Below, one piece after another: positions 17,266 through 25,289 of a DNA stretch of 64,000 nucleotides. The DNA is from Falsihalocynthiibacter halioticoli (GTDB lineage Bacteria; Pseudomonadota; Alphaproteobacteria; Rhodobacterales; Rhodobacteraceae). Every line of letters starts with the position of its first letter. The stretch's first letter is position 1. Where the stretch lies: contig NZ_JAOYFC010000001.1 of the NCBI RefSeq assembly GCF_025802015.1, positions 992,001 through 1,056,000 of the forward strand, written 5' to 3'. Position numbers and translations under genes: made by a program. The notes under the pieces are model-generated. The model had not been told where the DNA came from. It saw only the letters and a program-made list of their open reading frames with translations, and searched no databases.

Positions 17266-17904
17266 TTAGGGCTTCCAGTTTAGAAAGTTTGCAATCATCC
17301 GCAGGCCTGTCGCCTGTGATTTCTCTGGATGGAATTGCATGCCCACAAGGTTATCCCGCCCGACGATCGCTGTAATATCACCGCTGTATTCAACATGCGC
17401 GAGGCGATGAGCGGGGTCGTTTACACGGAAATGATAGCTGTGGACGAAATAGGCGTGATCGCCTTCGTTGACGCCCTCAAGAACCGGGTGTGGGTTATCA
17501 AGTACGAGGTTGTTCCACCCCATATGCGGCACTTTGAGTGTTGGATCAGAGGGCGTGATTTTCACAACATCGCCACCGATCCAGTCAAAGCCTGCCGTAT
17601 CCCTGTATTCGTGGCCTGTTGTCGAGAGCATTTGCATTCCGATGCAAATCCCAAGGAACGGGCGACCCTTTGCAATGACCGCTTCCTCGCAAGCCTCAAA
17701 AAGGCCCGTGTGGTCGAATAATTCGGCCTTACACGCAGGAAACGCGCCGTCACCAGGCAATACAACACGATCCGCTGCCAACACCTCAGCAGGGTCGGAG
17801 GTTACAACGACGGTGCCTGCGCCTGTTTCGGCGGCCATGCGCTGAAACGCTTTTTCCGCCGAATGCAGGTTGCCACTGTCATAGTCGATGATCGCCGTGC
17901 GCAT
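17266..17904 (-). CDS. hisH: Imidazole glycerol phosphate synthase glutamine amidotransferase subunit HisH
   Basis: This 212-residue class I glutamine amidotransferase supplies ammonia to HisF. The nucleophile elbow is in PFLGICIGMQML (Cys in GICIG), and the His-Glu pair of the triad is in MQFHPEKSQ near the C-terminus. Its ATG overlaps the hisB stop (TAATG), showing translational coupling. Its partner hisF lies about 1.5 kb downstream across the DUF2147 gene. Confidence 0.95.
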   Translation of the reverse strand: MRTAIIDYDSGNLHSAEKAFQRMAAETGAGTVVVTSDPAEVLAADRVVLPGDGAFPACKAELFDHTGLFEACEEAVIAKGRPFLGICIGMQMLSTTGHEYRDTAGFDWIGGDVVKITPSDPTLKVPHMGWNNLVLDNPHPVLEGVNEGDHAYFVHSYHFRVNDPAHRLAHVEYSGDITAIVGRDNLVGMQFHPEKSQATGLRMIANFLNWKP

Positions 17905-18491
17905 TAAAGGGCGCCCTTGGTTGAGGGGATGGCGTCTGATTTGCGCGGGTCAACTTCCACAGCTTCACGCAACGCGCGGGCCACGGATTTAAACGTGGCC
18001 TCGGCAATGTGGTGGCTGTTGAAACCGTGCATCTGATCGATGTGGAGCGTGATGCCGCCATGCGTGCTAAGCGCCTGAAAGAACTCGCGCACCAATTCAG
18101 TGTCGAAGGTGCCGATCTTGGGCGTTGGCATATCGTTGTTCCAGATGAAGAATGGCCGCGCCGATAGATCAAGCGCTGTACGAATTTGTGCGTCATCCAT
18201 CGCCAAGAGGCAGGAGCCATAGCGGCGGATGCCTTTCTTGTCTCCGAGGGCTTGGGTCAGAGCTTGGCCGATTGCGATGCCCACGTCCTCGACGGTGTGG
18301 TGGTCATCGATGTGCAGGTCCCCAGTCGCGCGTACGGTGAGGTCGATCAGCGCGTGGCGGCCGAGTTGGTCCAGCATGTGATCGAAAAAGCCCACGCCGG
18401 TCTGGTTGTCATAGAGGCCTGTGCCGTCGAGATTTACCTCAACAGTAATGTCGGTCTCTGCCGTTTTGCGCGTAATCTTTGCCGTCCGCAT
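17904..18491 (-). CDS. hisB: Imidazoleglycerol-phosphate dehydratase HisB
   Basis: This 195-residue monofunctional dehydratase converts imidazole glycerol phosphate to imidazole acetol phosphate. Metal-binding histidine clusters are plain: GFFDHMLDQLGRH, DDHHTVEDVGI and FNSHHIAEATFK. No phosphatase domain is fused, unlike E. coli HisB. The ATG behind AGGAG was chosen; upstream in-frame codons belong to the leader. It is the first gene of the run, and its promoter must lie in the 400-bp gap shared with the divergent LacI gene. Confidence 0.95.
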   Translation of the reverse strand: MRTAKITRKTAETDITVEVNLDGTGLYDNQTGVGFFDHMLDQLGRHALIDLTVRATGDLHIDDHHTVEDVGIAIGQALTQALGDKKGIRRYGSCLLAMDDAQIRTALDLSARPFFIWNNDMPTPKIGTFDTELVREFFQALSTHGGITLHIDQMHGFNSHHIAEATFKSVARALREAVEVDPRKSDAIPSTKGAL

Positions 18492-18897
18492 GGTGGTCTC
18501 CTGTGGCTTTTGGGGCCTTATAGGCCGCAGTTCTGTGCATTGAAAGGGCAAGTCGCGCCAGCTTGCGAGATGCCTGATCGCCTGTGCCTGAATTGCATCC
18601 GGACGGCTTCGAATCAAAGTTGGAATCATTTTGGCGTTGGGGCCTCTTAAGGCCGGAGAGCACGTGCTTACTGCCCTTTTTTGCCCAATAATTGTGCAGC
18701 ACTATGTGTGGATAGGGCCAGTTTGTAGGGTGAAATTTACCCGAACAGGCCTTTTTTAGATGCGGATTTTCTGTGCAATTATTGGGATTTTGCCCCGATT
18801 TCGCTCCGAAAACCTTGGTGAACCCACGGAAACCTCAACAAAACCCTTGCCGAAACCGGTTTCGGAAATCAGCGTTTAGCTACGGGGAGTCTGAAGT
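18492..18897. other. Intergenic region between hisB and the divergent LacI gene
   Basis: This 406-bp gap contains no convincing ORF. It holds a 16-bp LacI-type palindrome at 18850, an 11-bp inverted repeat CCCAATAATTG (18684-18694) / CAATTATTGGG (18776-18786), and two short palindromes: GGCCT-TAT-AGGCC (18514-18526) and GGCCT-CTTA-AGGCC (18641-18654). Promoters for hisB (minus) and the lacI-type operon (plus) must lie here, but I cannot place their hexamers with confidence. Confidence 0.6.
18850..18865. promoter_or_regulatory. LacI-family operator (upstream copy)
   Basis: The perfect 16-bp palindrome CCGAAACCGGTTTCGG has the CG-centred symmetry typical of LacI/GalR operators. It lies 33 bp before the regulator's start codon, in position to block its promoter. 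Confidence 0.75.
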
Positions 18898-20055
18898 TTG
18901 CACAAAAAAACGACGCACAAATCGGCATCACATGCCCAAATGACCGCTGGGATGAAACCGAAACCGGTTTCGTCGGCGGGTGCGCGTCGTACGACGATCT
19001 CTGACGTTGCAAATGCACTAGGCATGGCAAAAGGGACGGTTTCGCGGGCGCTGAACGGGTATTCCGATATCAGCGAAGGCACGCGGCTTCGGGTTCAGAA
19101 CATGGCGCGGCAGATGGATTATCGGCCCTTGAGCCACGCGCAGGCGATCCGAACAGGGCGCGTGCGCAGCCTCGGTCTTGTTCTGCAAACCGGCGAATAT
19201 GATGGACACAGCCCGATGCTGGCGGATTTCCTTGCGGGGATTGCCCATGAGGTTGGCACCCAAGGTTGGACGCTGACGGTAGGTGCCGCAACGACGATGC
19301 AAGACACGCTCGCGACGCTGAAATCCCTGTCTGAGGAGCGCAAGGCCGATGGTTTCATCATTCCAAGGACCTATACGAACGACCCGCGCGTTGATCTTTT
19401 ACGGCGGCTCGAAATTCCGTTTGTGCTCTATGGCCGAACTCAGGATCCGCAGGATTGCGCGTGGTATGACATCCACGGCGGGGAAGCGATGAGCGATGCG
19501 GTGGCGCGGCTTGTCAGCTTTGGGCACCGTCGGATCGCCTTTATCAATGGCGGGGTCGAGTATTACTACAGTCGACTGCGCCTTGCGGGATATTACGCGG
19601 GCCTCGATCAAGAGGGCATGACGCGTGAGAGTGCGCTTCTTCGCCAAGGGGCCGTCACAGAAGAGCAGGGCGAAGCCGCAGCGCTTGAACTTCTACACCA
19701 AGATTCACCTCCGACAGCAATCATCTGTGCGGTGGATCGCGCGGCACTCGGCGTATTTCGCGCTTTGCGGCGGTTTGGCCTCACAGCAGGGCAGGAAGTT
19801 TCGGTGATCGGTTATGACGGGATTGCCGAAGGCGCATTCGCTCGCCCGCAGCTCACCACCTTTGCTGTTGATACCTACAAGGCTGGAAATCGTCTGGCTC
19901 ATTTACTGATTGCACGGCTCCTCGGCTCTCCGGTCGAGGGGCTACGCGAAACCGATGTGGCTGCCTTGGTGGCGCGTGACTCTGACGGGCCTGCAAAGGT
20001 CACATCCGAAGAACTGGCCGTAATTTTGCGGCAAAACTCAACCCAAAACACATAA
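18898..20055 (+). CDS. LacI-family regulator of the carbohydrate ABC/glycosidase operon (AglR-like)
   Basis: This 385-residue regulator has a LacI HTH at about residues 32-52 (TTISDVANALGMAKGTVSRA), preceded by an unusually long basic N-terminal arm, and a periplasmic-binding-like effector domain. I chose TTG at the start because GGGGAG lies 8 nt upstream; ATGs at 18940 and 18952 have no ribosome site. Either way the protein keeps the HTH. An operator palindrome lies upstream and an identical 14-bp core lies within the N-terminal codons. It is 16 bp before the binding-protein gene, so it is probably cotranscribed with the operon it controls. Confidence 0.9.
   Translation: MHKKTTHKSASHAQMTAGMKPKPVSSAGARRTTISDVANALGMAKGTVSRALNGYSDISEGTRLRVQNMARQMDYRPLSHAQAIRTGRVRSLGLVLQTGEYDGHSPMLADFLAGIAHEVGTQGWTLTVGAATTMQDTLATLKSLSEERKADGFIIPRTYTNDPRVDLLRRLEIPFVLYGRTQDPQDCAWYDIHGGEAMSDAVARLVSFGHRRIAFINGGVEYYYSRLRLAGYYAGLDQEGMTRESALLRQGAVTEEQGEAAALELLHQDSPPTAIICAVDRAALGVFRALRRFGLTAGQEVSVIGYDGIAEGAFARPQLTTFAVDTYKAGNRLAHLLIARLLGSPVEGLRETDVAALVARDSDGPAKVTSEELAVILRQNSTQNT
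18959..18972. promoter_or_regulatory. Second LacI-type operator inside the regulator's coding region
   Basis: CGAAACCGGTTTCG is identical to the core of the upstream operator, with centres 108 bp apart. It lies in codons for the KPKPVSS stretch before the HTH. The pair could support DNA looping by a tetramer or two dimers. Confidence 0.65.
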
Positions 20056-20071
20056 AAGGGAGGACTTTTCA

Positions 20072-21427
20072 ATGAAGATAAATTCAACAAAAACAGGAGC
20101 CTTGATGCTCGGAGCGGCAATGTCGCTTGCGCTTGGGGCCGTGTCGGCCTCGGCGGATATCCGGTTCTGGACAACAGAAACCCAGCCGGAGCGTCTTGAG
20201 AAACAGCAAACAATGGCAGCCGAGTTTGAAGCGGCAACAGGAACCGCAGTTGAGGTGATCCCTGTTGAGGAAAAAGACCTCGGAACACGGGCCACCGCGG
20301 CCTTCGCTGCGGGCGATTTGCCTGACGTGATCTACCATCCGCTGTCCTATGCATTGCCTTGGGTCGAGGCTGGTATTCTTGACGTTGACGCGGCCACAGA
20401 TGTGATTGACGAGCTTGGCGCAGGAACATTTGCCGAAGGTCCGCTCTCGCTCGCTGCGGTCGAGGATGGCACCGCATCGGTTCCGGTTGATGGCTGGACG
20501 CAAATGGTCGTTTATCGCAAAGACCTCTTTGACGAAGCCGGCCTTGAAGCACCGACAACATACGCCAATGTGCTTGCCGCCGTAGAGGCGCTGCACAACC
20601 CGCCAGAGATGTATGGCTTTGTGGCAGCAACAAAAATCGACGAAGGCTTCATGAGTCAGGTGCTTGAGCATGTGTTCCTTGCCAATGGTGTGTCGCCTGT
20701 TGGAGCTGACGGGTTCCAACCGCTGGATGAAGCCGCGACGATTGAAGTTCTGGAATTCTACAAGGCCATCGCAGAGGCATCCCCTCCCGGTGAATTGTAT
20801 TGGAAGCAGAGCCGCGAGCTCTATTTCGCGGGTCAGGCCGCGATGATTATCTGGTCGCCGTTCATTCTGGACGAGCTTGCTGGTCTGCGGGATTCCGCTC
20901 CGCCCACAATCAACGATGACCCAACCACCAAAGATCTTGCAGCAGCCACAGGTATCGTGACCAACTTTGCGGGTCCATCGAATGCCGATGGCGCGGCTTG
21001 GGCTGATGTGCGTTATTTCGGGATTACCTCGGATGCTGACACGGATGCTGCGATGGATTTCGTGAAGTTCTCGATGGACGACGGCTACATGTCGACGCTG
21101 TCGATTGCGCCTGAAGGTAAATTCCCTGTGCGTCGTGGCAATGCCGACAACGCCAGCGCCTTTGTAGATGGCTGGTCCAAGCTTGACGTGGGCGTTGATC
21201 GTAAAGCGCCGCTGAGCGAGCTTTATGCAGCAGAAATGATTGAGGAAATCGTTGGTGGACTTGACGTTGCTCAGCGTTGGGGTGTTGCCGAAGGGCAGCT
21301 TGGCCTCGCGTCCAAGATGATCAACAGCCAAGTCATCAACCGCCTCGTGCGCGAATATATCGACGGTGAGCGCGACGCTGCCGCGACGGTTGCTGCTCTG
21401 AATGAGGAACTGGCCAAGATCAACTAG
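20072..21427 (+). CDS. Carbohydrate ABC transporter substrate-binding protein (family 1)
   Basis: This 451-residue secreted binding protein has a signal peptide (LMLGAAMSLALGAVSASA, cleaved near residue 28) followed by a bacterial extracellular solute-binding family 1 fold. IRFWTTETQPERLEK starts the first lobe and LPDVIYHPLSYALPWVEAG is the typical family segment. A GGGAGGA ribosome site precedes the ATG. Family 1 proteins bind oligosaccharides, disaccharides or polyols; the downstream hydrolase suggests a glycoside such as glucosylglycerate or mannosylglycerate. It heads the binding protein-permease-permease-hydrolase-ATPase order also seen in agl-type operons. Confidence 0.92.
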   Translation: MKINSTKTGALMLGAAMSLALGAVSASADIRFWTTETQPERLEKQQTMAAEFEAATGTAVEVIPVEEKDLGTRATAAFAAGDLPDVIYHPLSYALPWVEAGILDVDAATDVIDELGAGTFAEGPLSLAAVEDGTASVPVDGWTQMVVYRKDLFDEAGLEAPTTYANVLAAVEALHNPPEMYGFVAATKIDEGFMSQVLEHVFLANGVSPVGADGFQPLDEAATIEVLEFYKAIAEASPPGELYWKQSRELYFAGQAAMIIWSPFILDELAGLRDSAPPTINDDPTTKDLAAATGIVTNFAGPSNADGAAWADVRYFGITSDADTDAAMDFVKFSMDDGYMSTLSIAPEGKFPVRRGNADNASAFVDGWSKLDVGVDRKAPLSELYAAEMIEEIVGGLDVAQRWGVAEGQLGLASKMINSQVINRLVREYIDGERDAAATVAALNEELAKIN

Positions 21428-21507
21428 GCCAATTCACTCAAGTCAACAAAAGAGCCGATGGCGCGCCTTTGCCCGCCATCGGCATACGTCCCCAAGGAGC
21501 CTCTGAA

Positions 21508-22767
21508 ATGGAAACATCCGACACCGCAAACCACAGCGCACCGCCCGCCGCTGGCCCCTTGGCCAAGCGCGAGGCACGGTTGGCGTGGGGCTTATTGGCC
21601 CCGACGTTGATTAGCGTTGCGATGGTCGTGATCCTGCCGCTGTTGTCGATTTTCTGGATTAGTTTCAAGCCGGTGGGGCTTGCTGATTTGCGCCCTCCTG
21701 TTCCGATTGTGAACGAGAGCCTACGTGGACGCCCCAAGGTTGACGGAGACGAGGCGACATTGCGTTATCGGGTGCGAAATTCAAGCCAAGACAAGCCGAT
21801 AACAGGGGTGAGCTTTACCGATGTTCTGCCAGAGGGGCTTGAGATCACATCTGTCGATCCGCGCTGCGAGATTTCAGGCAGCCTGCTGACCTGTACAGCT
21901 GGTGATATCGAAGGCGGTTTCCGCGATGATTTCACGTTGGATGTGGTTGTTTCCCAAGCCTTTATAGATGCCGACCCCGATCTTGATGAAACCGAGGCTG
22001 TGGTCACCGGGACCTCAAGCAATATTCTCACGAATTTCTCATTCACGCTAGAGAATTTCGCGCGTGTTTTCGATGGCTCCGAATTCTGGGGCGTGCTTGG
22101 CGTAACGATGTTTTACACGGTGTTCGGCACCATAGGCGCGCTCGTGTTCGGGCTTTTTGCGGCCATGTTGTTGAACAAGAGTTTCAAAGGGCAGGGAGTT
22201 TTGCGGGGGCTTTACCTTTTCCCTTATGTGTCGCCTGTTATCGCGGTGGCCTTTACGTGGGTGACGCTGTTTGATCCCTTTTCCGGAAGCGCCAACGCGC
22301 TTTTGATTCAGATGGGCGTAACCGAGGGGCCAATCAACTTTTTTGGTCAAAAACCCTTAGCGCTTGTGATGGTGACAGTGTTCGAAATCTGGCGCTATTT
22401 CCCGCTCTCATTCCTGTTTATTCTGGCGCGGATGCAATCCATTGACGAAGGCATGTTCGAGGCCGCCGATATGGATGGCGCGAGCCCATTCCAGAAATTC
22501 TGGTACCTGAGTTTGCCGCAGCTTCTGGGCATCTTGTCTGTGCTGTTTCTGCTGCGGTTCATTTGGACCTTCAATAAATTCGACGACATTTTCCTCCTGA
22601 CGGGCGGCAATGCGGGCACCCGCACGCTGACGGTGAATGTCTATGAACAGGCCTTTGCGGTGGGCAATATCGGAGCGGGGGCGGCGGTTGCTGTTGTGGT
22701 GTTCTCTGTACTGCTGATTTTCTCAGTTCTGTTCTTCCGGTACATCAATCAGGAGGAAGGCGCATGA
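21508..22767 (+). CDS. Carbohydrate ABC permease (MalF-type) with periplasmic DUF11-like insert
   Basis: This 419-residue inner-membrane permease has a first membrane helix at about residues 28-53, then a ~120-residue hydrophilic insert (about 60-180), then the remaining helices with the binding-protein-dependent loop (EAADMDGASPFQKFWYLSLPQL). The insert reads like an immunoglobulin-type DUF11 domain (VSFTDVLPEGLEITSVDPRC) and holds two cysteines, C120 and C129, that could form a disulfide. This recalls the periplasmic P2 domain of E. coli MalF, which contacts maltose-binding protein. The ATG follows AAGGAG; an upstream TTG is less likely. Confidence 0.92.
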   Translation: METSDTANHSAPPAAGPLAKREARLAWGLLAPTLISVAMVVILPLLSIFWISFKPVGLADLRPPVPIVNESLRGRPKVDGDEATLRYRVRNSSQDKPITGVSFTDVLPEGLEITSVDPRCEISGSLLTCTAGDIEGGFRDDFTLDVVVSQAFIDADPDLDETEAVVTGTSSNILTNFSFTLENFARVFDGSEFWGVLGVTMFYTVFGTIGALVFGLFAAMLLNKSFKGQGVLRGLYLFPYVSPVIAVAFTWVTLFDPFSGSANALLIQMGVTEGPINFFGQKPLALVMVTVFEIWRYFPLSFLFILARMQSIDEGMFEAADMDGASPFQKFWYLSLPQLLGILSVLFLLRFIWTFNKFDDIFLLTGGNAGTRTLTVNVYEQAFAVGNIGAGAAVAVVVFSVLLIFSVLFFRYINQEEGA

Positions 22768-22819
22768 TCCTCTCGCGAGTTCCAACTGAAATCTCTGCTG
22801 AAATACAAAAGGTTACGCC

Positions 22820-24031
22820 ATGAGGTATATGCGCTTTGGATATGTTACGGCGCCTTTGCTTGGCGCGCTCTGGGCGGTGGTTATTGCGATCACTGTTACG
22901 GTTGCGATGAGCTTCATGACCGGCGCACCGTTTAAACCATCCGCGCTTTGGGCGCTGGTGTTTGGCGCGGCAAGCGGGGCAGCGGTACTCTACCTCGGGC
23001 GGTCTGTTGTGATCGGGGCGGCTGTTGTGGTCTTTGCTGCGGTGGCGGGCGTAGGTTTTGGGCCGATCGTCGTGGGCGAAGGGGTGCCGCTAGCGCCGAC
23101 GCTCTTGGGTGGTGCGGCTTGCGGGCTGTTTGTGGCTTGGCCATTGGTGACGATCCTCAAGGGGTGTCCGGCCGGAGACCTAACCCGCCACGAGTTTGAA
23201 GAGGCAATTCTGCGTTTCTTGGTTGGTGTGGGCTATATCTTTTTCACGGTAATCGTTGTTGTCCCGTTTTACGTCATGGTTATGACCAGCATGAAAAGCC
23301 AGCAGGCGTTGTTGCAAAACCCGCTGGATTTCAGCCTTGATTGGAGCCAAGGCCTTGGCCTTTTCCGGAGCTATTTCGAGCTGTTTGCGGATTTCAACTT
23401 TGACCGCTACCTGCTTACGTCGCTGTTTGTCTCTGTGATGACCGTATTGATCACGCTCGCGTTTTCGGTCCCCGGTGCTTACGCCGTCGCGCGGTTGCGG
23501 TTTAAGGGGCAGAAGGCATTTTCGCGTTCAATTCTGCTGATTTATATGGTGCCGCTCATCGTTCTTGCGCTGCCAATCTATATTGGTTTCTCGATGATTG
23601 GCCTCCGAAACTCGATCTTTGGCATCCTGCTGATTTATCCGGTCACAACCATTCCCGTGGCGCTCTATATGCTTCAGGGGTATTTCCGTGGCCTCCCCGG
23701 CGAGGTCGAGGAAGCGGGGTTGATGGACGGCCTCAGCCGCCTTCAGGTGATCTGGAAAATCACGTTGCCGCTGTCGCTTCCGGCGCTGGCTTCTGTGTCT
23801 CTCTATGTGTTCATGATCGCGTGGAACGAGTTTCTGCTCGCTTTCATGCTGCTGGATGATCCCTCAAAATTCACGCTCACTCGCGGGGTGGCGATGCTCA
23901 ACTCTTCCGAAATACCGAGGCAGCACCTCATGGCCGGTGCGGTTATCGCAACTGTGCCGATTATGGTGCTGTTCCTCGGGCTAGAACGTTTCATGACCAA
24001 GGGCCTCACCGCCGGGTCAGTCAAAGGATAA
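22820..24031 (+). CDS. Carbohydrate ABC permease (MalG-type) with extra N-terminal membrane helices
   Basis: This 403-residue protein is longer than the usual ~280-residue MalG-type permease. The first ~125 residues contain about four additional hydrophobic segments rich in alanine, glycine and valine. A canonical permease domain follows with the coupling motif EEAGLMDGLSRLQVIWKITLPL. The C-terminal half matches standard carbohydrate permeases (GAYAVARLRFKG; FMIAWNEFLLAFML). It pairs with the upstream MalF-type permease. The short 52-bp gap and AAAAGG site suggest cotranscription. Confidence 0.91.
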   Translation: MRYMRFGYVTAPLLGALWAVVIAITVTVAMSFMTGAPFKPSALWALVFGAASGAAVLYLGRSVVIGAAVVVFAAVAGVGFGPIVVGEGVPLAPTLLGGAACGLFVAWPLVTILKGCPAGDLTRHEFEEAILRFLVGVGYIFFTVIVVVPFYVMVMTSMKSQQALLQNPLDFSLDWSQGLGLFRSYFELFADFNFDRYLLTSLFVSVMTVLITLAFSVPGAYAVARLRFKGQKAFSRSILLIYMVPLIVLALPIYIGFSMIGLRNSIFGILLIYPVTTIPVALYMLQGYFRGLPGEVEEAGLMDGLSRLQVIWKITLPLSLPALASVSLYVFMIAWNEFLLAFMLLDDPSKFTLTRGVAMLNSSEIPRQHLMAGAVIATVPIMVLFLGLERFMTKGLTAGSVKG

Positions 24032-24035
24032 GACT

Positions 24036-25289
24036 ATGAATTTCGACAAAATTGACCGTGAAGCGCGCAAGATTCTGCGCCGGAATGATCGCGGCGGCTA
24101 TACGGTTCCAACGGCGGGGCTGTATCCATATCAATGGAACTGGGACAGCTGTTTTGCCGCGTGGGGGTTCTCGACCTTTGACGTGAAACGCGCATGGTTT
24201 GAAATCCATACACTGTTCACCGGACAGTGGGACAACGGCATGCTTCCGCACATCATTTTCCACAAGCGGGCAGACGGGTATTTCCCCGGGCCGGATGTTT
24301 GGGATGTGCCGCGGGTGCCGCATACGTCGGGCATCTCGCAACCGCCTGTGGCCGCTACGATGATCCGCTCGATCTATGAAGCGGACAAGCGCTATGGCCG
24401 CGTGCATATGGAGTTGATCTATGGCCGTTTGGTGTCTTGGCACCGCTGGTTCATCAAGAACCGCATGGAGCGGGGGATGATCGCCATTACCCACCCATGG
24501 GAAAGCGGCCGTGACAACGCGCGTGATTGGGACAAGGCAATGGCCAATATCGACCCAACCGGTGTTGGCGAATACCATCGGCGAGACACCGATCATGTTG
24601 ATCCGGAAATGCGCCCCAAAAAGGAAGATTACGACCGTTACCTCAAGATCGTTTATCACAACCGAGATTGCGGTTGGAACGAAGAGAGGATCGCCAAGAC
24701 GGGGCTGTTTCGTGTGGCGGATGTGGGCATTACCTTCATTTTCTTACGGGCGTGTCGCGACTTGTTGCACATTGCTCTAGAGCTTGATCACGAAACCGCA
24801 GAGATCGAAGGTTGGATCAAAGACCTCGAAGCGGGTGTCGAAAATCATTGGAACCCCAAGGGCTTCTATGACTCTGTTGATCTAAAAACGGGCGAGTTTA
24901 CGGACTCACTCAGTTCCGCGTCTTTCTTTGAGTGGTACTCGGGGATGAGTGGTGATCGGATGCTTGGGCATCTTAACCGTATCCTTGACGAGGTTAAATT
25001 CGGCGTGCCGTCAAACGATCCAGAGGACGAGCATTTCAACCCCAAACGATATTGGCGCGGCCCTGTCTGGGGCATGGTTAATACGCTTATCGGTATCGGG
25101 TTAGACGAACAGGGCCACATCAAAACCGCTGAGCGCCTTCGAAAGGAGACGCAGGAGCTGATCGCCGAGCACGGCTTTTATGAGTATTTTAGCCCGCTCG
25201 ATGGCGCTCCCGAAGGCGGTGATGTGTTCACTTGGACGGCGGCAATCTGGCTGACATGGGCCGGACCACATGCGAAAGGGAGGTTCTAA
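24036..25289 (+). CDS. GH63-like (MGH1-type) glycoside hydrolase, candidate glucosylglycerate/mannosylglycerate hydrolase
   Basis: This 417-residue (alpha/alpha)6-barrel hydrolase has no signal peptide, so it acts in the cytoplasm on imported substrate. Landmarks are LYPYQWNWDSCFAAWGF near residue 30, GMLPHIIF near 70, YFPGPDVW and TSGISQPPV near 85-105, HPWESGRDN (candidate acid Asp160) and GFYEYFSPLDG (candidate base Glu383). These match my recollection of glucosylglycerate and mannosylglycerate hydrolases; other glycosides of the trehalase/GH63 clan remain possible. It starts 4 bp after the permease stop, and its own stop overlaps the ATPase start (TAATG). Assignment to substrate is inference; the fold is firm. 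Confidence 0.8.
   Translation: MNFDKIDREARKILRRNDRGGYTVPTAGLYPYQWNWDSCFAAWGFSTFDVKRAWFEIHTLFTGQWDNGMLPHIIFHKRADGYFPGPDVWDVPRVPHTSGISQPPVAATMIRSIYEADKRYGRVHMELIYGRLVSWHRWFIKNRMERGMIAITHPWESGRDNARDWDKAMANIDPTGVGEYHRRDTDHVDPEMRPKKEDYDRYLKIVYHNRDCGWNEERIAKTGLFRVADVGITFIFLRACRDLLHIALELDHETAEIEGWIKDLEAGVENHWNPKGFYDSVDLKTGEFTDSLSSASFFEWYSGMSGDRMLGHLNRILDEVKFGVPSNDPEDEHFNPKRYWRGPVWGMVNTLIGIGLDEQGHIKTAERLRKETQELIAEHGFYEYFSPLDGAPEGGDVFTWTAAIWLTWAGPHAKGRF

Noticed and set aside
20084..21331. 415-codon frame antisense to the carbohydrate-binding protein
   Set aside because: Composition rich in R, H and C without domain motifs is typical of a shadow frame; the sense gene is secure.
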